Shown here: positions 60,883 to 64,000 of the stretch, in pieces | How positions within the stretch are numbered: position 1 is the stretch's first letter | Layout: the number at the start of each line of letters is the position of its first letter | Source of the DNA: an uncultured Lachnospiraceae bacterium | GTDB lineage: Bacteria > Bacillota > Clostridia > Lachnospirales > Lachnospiraceae | Reading direction: 5' to 3' | Length of the DNA: 64,000 nucleotides | NCBI GenBank assembly: GCA_910585005.1 | Contig: CAJUCN010000007.1 | Span: 88,068-152,067, forward strand | Position numbers and translations under genes: made by a program | The notes under the pieces: model-generated | Database searches by the model: none | What the model saw: the letters and a program-made list of their open reading frames with translations, nothing else | What the model was told of the DNA's origin: nothing

Positions 60883-60999
60883 TAAAAATTTATGGAAAAA
60901 TCTGTAATTTATAGTGCACAATAGACAACTTTATGATATAATGTATTCGTGGGTGGTTAGAAATGCGCTCACAAGGGAAAGAAAGCAGGGGACGTGAAT

Positions 61000-61032
61000 T
61001 ATATACCGTGGACAAGCCGTTCGCGGTATATT
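61000..61032 (+). promoter_or_regulatory. Hairpin in the ppdK leader
   Basis: TATATACCG-type stem (ATATACCG 61001-61008 with CGGTATAT 61024-61031), with GACG/CGTC further out, about 40 bases before the ppdK start and after a TATAAT at 60937-60942. No T run. May control translation or message stability. Confidence 0.5.
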
Positions 61033-61070
61033 AGTCGTCTAGCTAAGAGAAAAGAAAAGGGAGAAGATGT

Positions 61071-63689
61071 ATGGCAAAATGGGTTTATTCTTTTGAAGAA
61101 GGCAACGCTGACATGAGGAATCTTCTGGGAGGCAAGGGTGCAAATCTTGCGGAGATGACGAACCTTGGTCTGCCGATTCCACAGGGATTTACGGTGACCA
61201 CGGAGGCCTGTACGGATTATTATGCACAGGGCAGACAGATTTCAGAAGAGATCAAAGAGCAGATCTTTACAGCCTTGTCGCAGTTGGAAGCAAAGCAGGG
61301 AAAGAAATTCGGGGATACGGATAATCCGCTCTTAGTTTCCGTTCGTTCAGGTGCGAGAGCATCTATGCCGGGTATGATGGACACGATTTTAAATCTGGGG
61401 CTTACGGATGTTGCAGTGGAAGGTTTCGCGGCAAAGACAGGGAATCCGCGGTTTGCGTATGATTCTTATCGCCGGTTTATCCAAATGTTCTCAGATGTAG
61501 TTATGGAGATTCCCAAATCATTTTTTGAGAGAATCTTAGATGAGATGAAAGAAGCAAAGGGGGCTAAATTTGACACAGACCTGACGGCTGAAGACATGAA
61601 AGAGGTCATAGTCAGGTTTAAAGCAATCTATAAGGATAAAATGGGAGATGATTTCCCACAAGATCCCAAAGTACAGTTAATGGAAGCCGTGAAAGCGGTG
61701 TTCCGTTCCTGGGATAACGAAAGGGCGATCGTATATAGAAGAATGAATGATATTCCCAGTGATTGGGGTACTGCTGTCAATGTGCAGGCTATGGTATTTG
61801 GAAACATGGGAAATACTTCCGGAACGGGTGTTGCTTTTACCCGTAACCCTTCGACAGGTGCAAAGGGCATTTATGGCGAATACCTGATCAATGCACAGGG
61901 AGAGGATGTGGTGGCAGGCATCAGGACGCCTCAGCCTATTACGAAACTGGAAGAGGATCTTCCGGAATGCTATAAGAAATTTATGGAGATTGCAAATAAA
62001 CTGGAAGACCATTACCGTGATATGCAGGATATGGAGTTCACCATTGAGGATGGGAAGTTATTCTTCCTCCAGACTAGAAACGGTAAGCGTACCGCGCAGG
62101 CGGCTTTGCAGATTGCCTGCGATTTGGTAGATGAGGGAAAGATCACGGAACAGGAAGCAGTGCTCCGTATTGAAGCAAAGTCGTTAGACCAACTTCTTCA
62201 CCCTACTTTTGATCCCGAAGCGCTAAAGAGCGGGACTGTGATTGGGCAGGCGCTTCCGGCATCACCAGGGGCTGCTGCTGGAAAGGTATATTTCACAGCA
62301 TTAGAGGCAAAAGAAGCCCACGAAAAAGGTGAGAGAGTTATTTTAGTCCGTTTGGAGACTTCTCCGGAAGATATCGAAGGAATGCATGCTGCAGAAGGAA
62401 TTCTCACAGTAAGAGGCGGTATGACCTCCCACGCAGCGGTAGTGGCCAGAGGTATGGGAACCTGCTGTGTATCAGGGTGTGGCGAGATTGCTATTAATGA
62501 AGAAGATAAAGTGTTTAGTTTAGGCGGACATGTGTACCATGAAGGGGATTATATTTCCCTGGATGGTTCCACAGGCAAGATTTATGATGGTGATATTAAG
62601 ACACAGGAAGCATCCATTAGCGGCAATTTTGGAAGGATTATGGGGTGGGCAGATGCAGCCCGTAAGCTGAAAGTGAGAACCAATGCAGATACGCCGGCGG
62701 ATGCGGCCAACGCGCTTAAATATGGCGCCGAAGGCATTGGCCTTTGCCGTACGGAGCATATGTTCTTTGAGCCTGACAGAATCCCGAAGATCCGTCAGAT
62801 GATTCTTTCCAGGACTGTTCAGGAAAGAGAAAAAGCATTAAATGAGCTGATCCCTTACCAGAAGGGGGATTTTAAGGCGCTTTATGAAGTAATGGAAGGA
62901 CGGCCAGTGACCATACGTTTCCTGGATCCTCCACTTCATGAGTTTGTACCCACTGACCAGGGAGATATTGACGACTTAGCAGTTAAAATGATGATGACCG
63001 CAGAGGAAGTACAGGAAGTATGCGATTCCTTGCATGAGTTCAACCCCATGATGGGACACAGAGGGTGCCGTCTTGCGGTAACGTATCCTGAGATTGCAAG
63101 GATGCAGACCAGGGCAGTGATGGAAGCCGCCATTGAAGTGAAAGAAGAAAAGGGCTATGATGTCGTTCCCGAGATCATGATTCCGCTTGTTGGTGAAAAG
63201 AAAGAGTTAAAATATGTCAAGGATGTAGTGGTTGAGACGGCAGAACAGGTGAAAAAGGAAAAGAACTCCGATATTAAATATCATATCGGAACAATGATTG
63301 AAATCCCAAGGGCAGCCCTTCTTGCAGATGAAATTGCAGAGGAAGCAGAGTTCTTCTCCTTCGGAACGAATGACCTTACACAGATGACTTTTGGTTTCTC
63401 CAGGGATGATGCAGGCAAGTTCCTTGGCGATTACTACAAAAAGAAGATATATGAGTCTGATCCTTTTGCAAGACTGGATCAATGTGGCGTAGGACAGCTT
63501 GTACAGTTGGCAGCAGAAAAGGGAAGGAAGACCAGACCGGATATTAAGCTTGGGATCTGTGGTGAGCATGGCGGGGATCCTTCTTCTGTGGAATTCTGTC
63601 ATAAGGTGGGATTGACATATGTGTCCTGTTCACCTTTCAGGGTGCCTATTGCAAGGTTGGCGGCGGCACAGGCGGCAATTTCCAATTGA
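61071..63689 (+). CDS. ppdK: Pyruvate, phosphate dikinase
   Basis: 872 residues, complete. Interconverts pyruvate, ATP and phosphate with PEP, AMP and PPi; in anaerobic Clostridia a glycolytic or gluconeogenic PEP step. N-terminal ATP-grasp domain (GGKGANLAEMTNLGLPIPQGF, split as usual), the phosphorylated His in GGMTSHAAVVARGMG, and the C-terminal PEP/pyruvate barrel ending in CGEHGGDPSSVEF and SCSPFRVPIARLAAAQA. Long 5' leader with a hairpin; terminator at 63763-63798. Confidence 0.97.
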   Translation: MAKWVYSFEEGNADMRNLLGGKGANLAEMTNLGLPIPQGFTVTTEACTDYYAQGRQISEEIKEQIFTALSQLEAKQGKKFGDTDNPLLVSVRSGARASMPGMMDTILNLGLTDVAVEGFAAKTGNPRFAYDSYRRFIQMFSDVVMEIPKSFFERILDEMKEAKGAKFDTDLTAEDMKEVIVRFKAIYKDKMGDDFPQDPKVQLMEAVKAVFRSWDNERAIVYRRMNDIPSDWGTAVNVQAMVFGNMGNTSGTGVAFTRNPSTGAKGIYGEYLINAQGEDVVAGIRTPQPITKLEEDLPECYKKFMEIANKLEDHYRDMQDMEFTIEDGKLFFLQTRNGKRTAQAALQIACDLVDEGKITEQEAVLRIEAKSLDQLLHPTFDPEALKSGTVIGQALPASPGAAAGKVYFTALEAKEAHEKGERVILVRLETSPEDIEGMHAAEGILTVRGGMTSHAAVVARGMGTCCVSGCGEIAINEEDKVFSLGGHVYHEGDYISLDGSTGKIYDGDIKTQEASISGNFGRIMGWADAARKLKVRTNADTPADAANALKYGAEGIGLCRTEHMFFEPDRIPKIRQMILSRTVQEREKALNELIPYQKGDFKALYEVMEGRPVTIRFLDPPLHEFVPTDQGDIDDLAVKMMMTAEEVQEVCDSLHEFNPMMGHRGCRLAVTYPEIARMQTRAVMEAAIEVKEEKGYDVVPEIMIPLVGEKKELKYVKDVVVETAEQVKKEKNSDIKYHIGTMIEIPRAALLADEIAEEAEFFSFGTNDLTQMTFGFSRDDAGKFLGDYYKKKIYESDPFARLDQCGVGQLVQLAAEKGRKTRPDIKLGICGEHGGDPSSVEFCHKVGLTYVSCSPFRVPIARLAAAQAAISN

Positions 63690-63762
63690 TGCCATAGGAT
63701 TTGGGTATTCGCAGGCATAAGTATTGAAGAATGGCTTAAAATCAAGGTTTTTTAGGCTTGGT

Positions 63763-63798
63763 GGGGTTCATCACGGTGGGTGGTGGACCCCAATTTTT
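63763..63798 (+). terminator. Terminator of ppdK
   Basis: GGGGTTCATCAC pairs with GTGGTGGACCCC (12 pairs, two G-U), loop GGTGG, then AATTTTT and a second T run. Confidence 0.82.
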
Positions 63799-64000
63799 GT
63801 GTTTTTTGATGCCGCTGATAGAGGGGCGATTGGGCGGTGTGGGATACTGTCACGAAAAACTCATACTATCACGCAAAAGTCAAGGGATTTCGTGATAGTT
63901 TGCAAAATTTGTAGTCTATCTTTTATGCAGGAATGTATTACTATCCTATAATTCAGTAGATGATCTGGCTTTAACAAGAATGGGATTTAGTCGGAATAAT
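63799..64000. other. Right-edge noncoding stretch with an inverted repeat
   Basis: ACTATCACG (63865-63873) and CGTGATAGT (63891-63899) form a perfect 9-bp inverted repeat with a 17-base loop; a near copy ACTGTCACG lies just before (63846-63854). The 75-codon frame here has no convincing composition. Could be the end of a small repeat element; the window stops too soon to tell. Confidence 0.4.

Noticed and set aside
63724..63951. 75-residue protein after ppdK
   Set aside because: The frame crosses the ppdK terminator and the inverted repeat; no ribosome site and odd composition.
1..64000. CRISPR array or rRNA genes
   Set aside because: No set of regularly spaced identical repeats and no rRNA sequence was seen; the only short tandem repeats are the coding SGN units at 34921-35120.

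Overview
The window is chromosomal DNA of a low-to-medium GC Gram-positive anaerobe, most likely a Lachnospiraceae-type Clostridium. The reasons are the sporulation sigma factor SigH inside the cysE-cysS-mrnC-rlmB-sigH block, a Cys-specific T-box, pyruvate phosphate dikinase, nickel-pincer cofactor genes, a YtaF/MntP-like membrane protein, DUF3842 and DUF3810 proteins, and strong purine-rich ribosome binding sites throughout. Family names come from motif and sequence recognition; no database search was run.

Layout. 1-5.2 kb: 3' end of glyA, a LUD-domain protein, a CPBP protease flanked by two identical 56-bp repeats, a promoter-to-terminator stretch with no convincing gene (candidate ncRNA, 3018-3378), a membrane-anchored GH3 enzyme and an alkyltransferase-like protein. 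5.3-13.2 kb: tRNA-Gly(GCC) carrying a 7.8-kb integrated element bounded by 23-bp repeats. The element holds a tyrosine integrase, an HUH replication initiator, an FtsK-like ATPase, two small conserved-looking proteins, an XRE regulator, a secreted Ser/Gly-rich protein and a DUF4258/MqsA-like toxin-antitoxin pair. No type IV secretion genes are present, so it looks like a mobilizable element rather than a self-transmissible one.

13.2-30.9 kb: a membrane GGDEF protein, a Cys/His-repeat surface protein, a Ca-type P-ATPase whose ribosome site is buried in a hairpin, an MntP/YtaF-like protein, a short SDR fragment, an MBL/beta-CASP nuclease, thyA-folA, a GH5 lipoprotein, ilvE, a cytidine deaminase preceded by a long hairpin, a YdeI-like protein, a DUF805 protein, ispF, a DUF3842 protein and larE-larB-larC. 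30.9-36.6 kb: T-box(Cys)-cysE-cysS-mrnC-rlmB-SGNH hydrolase-sigH; the SGNH gene sits where Bacillus has yacP/rae1. 36.6-41.6 kb: a giant RND-type permease with a coiled-coil insert and its TetR regulator, with a palindromic operator candidate between the promoter and the permease gene.

41.6-64 kb: thiN, an ECF S-component, DegV, birA, a GH36 alpha-galactosidase, MATE and AGCS transporters, a cluster of envelope hydrolases (DUF3810, DUF2974, C39-like), an ABC-F ATPase, a PHP-HAD fusion, tRNA-Glu(CTC), a rubredoxin-glutamate synthase-like protein, an SLC45-type MFS transporter, GDPD and ppdK with its terminator. The least explained parts are the candidate ncRNA, the noncoding, hairpin-rich and GC-rich parts of the integrated element, and several structured leaders.
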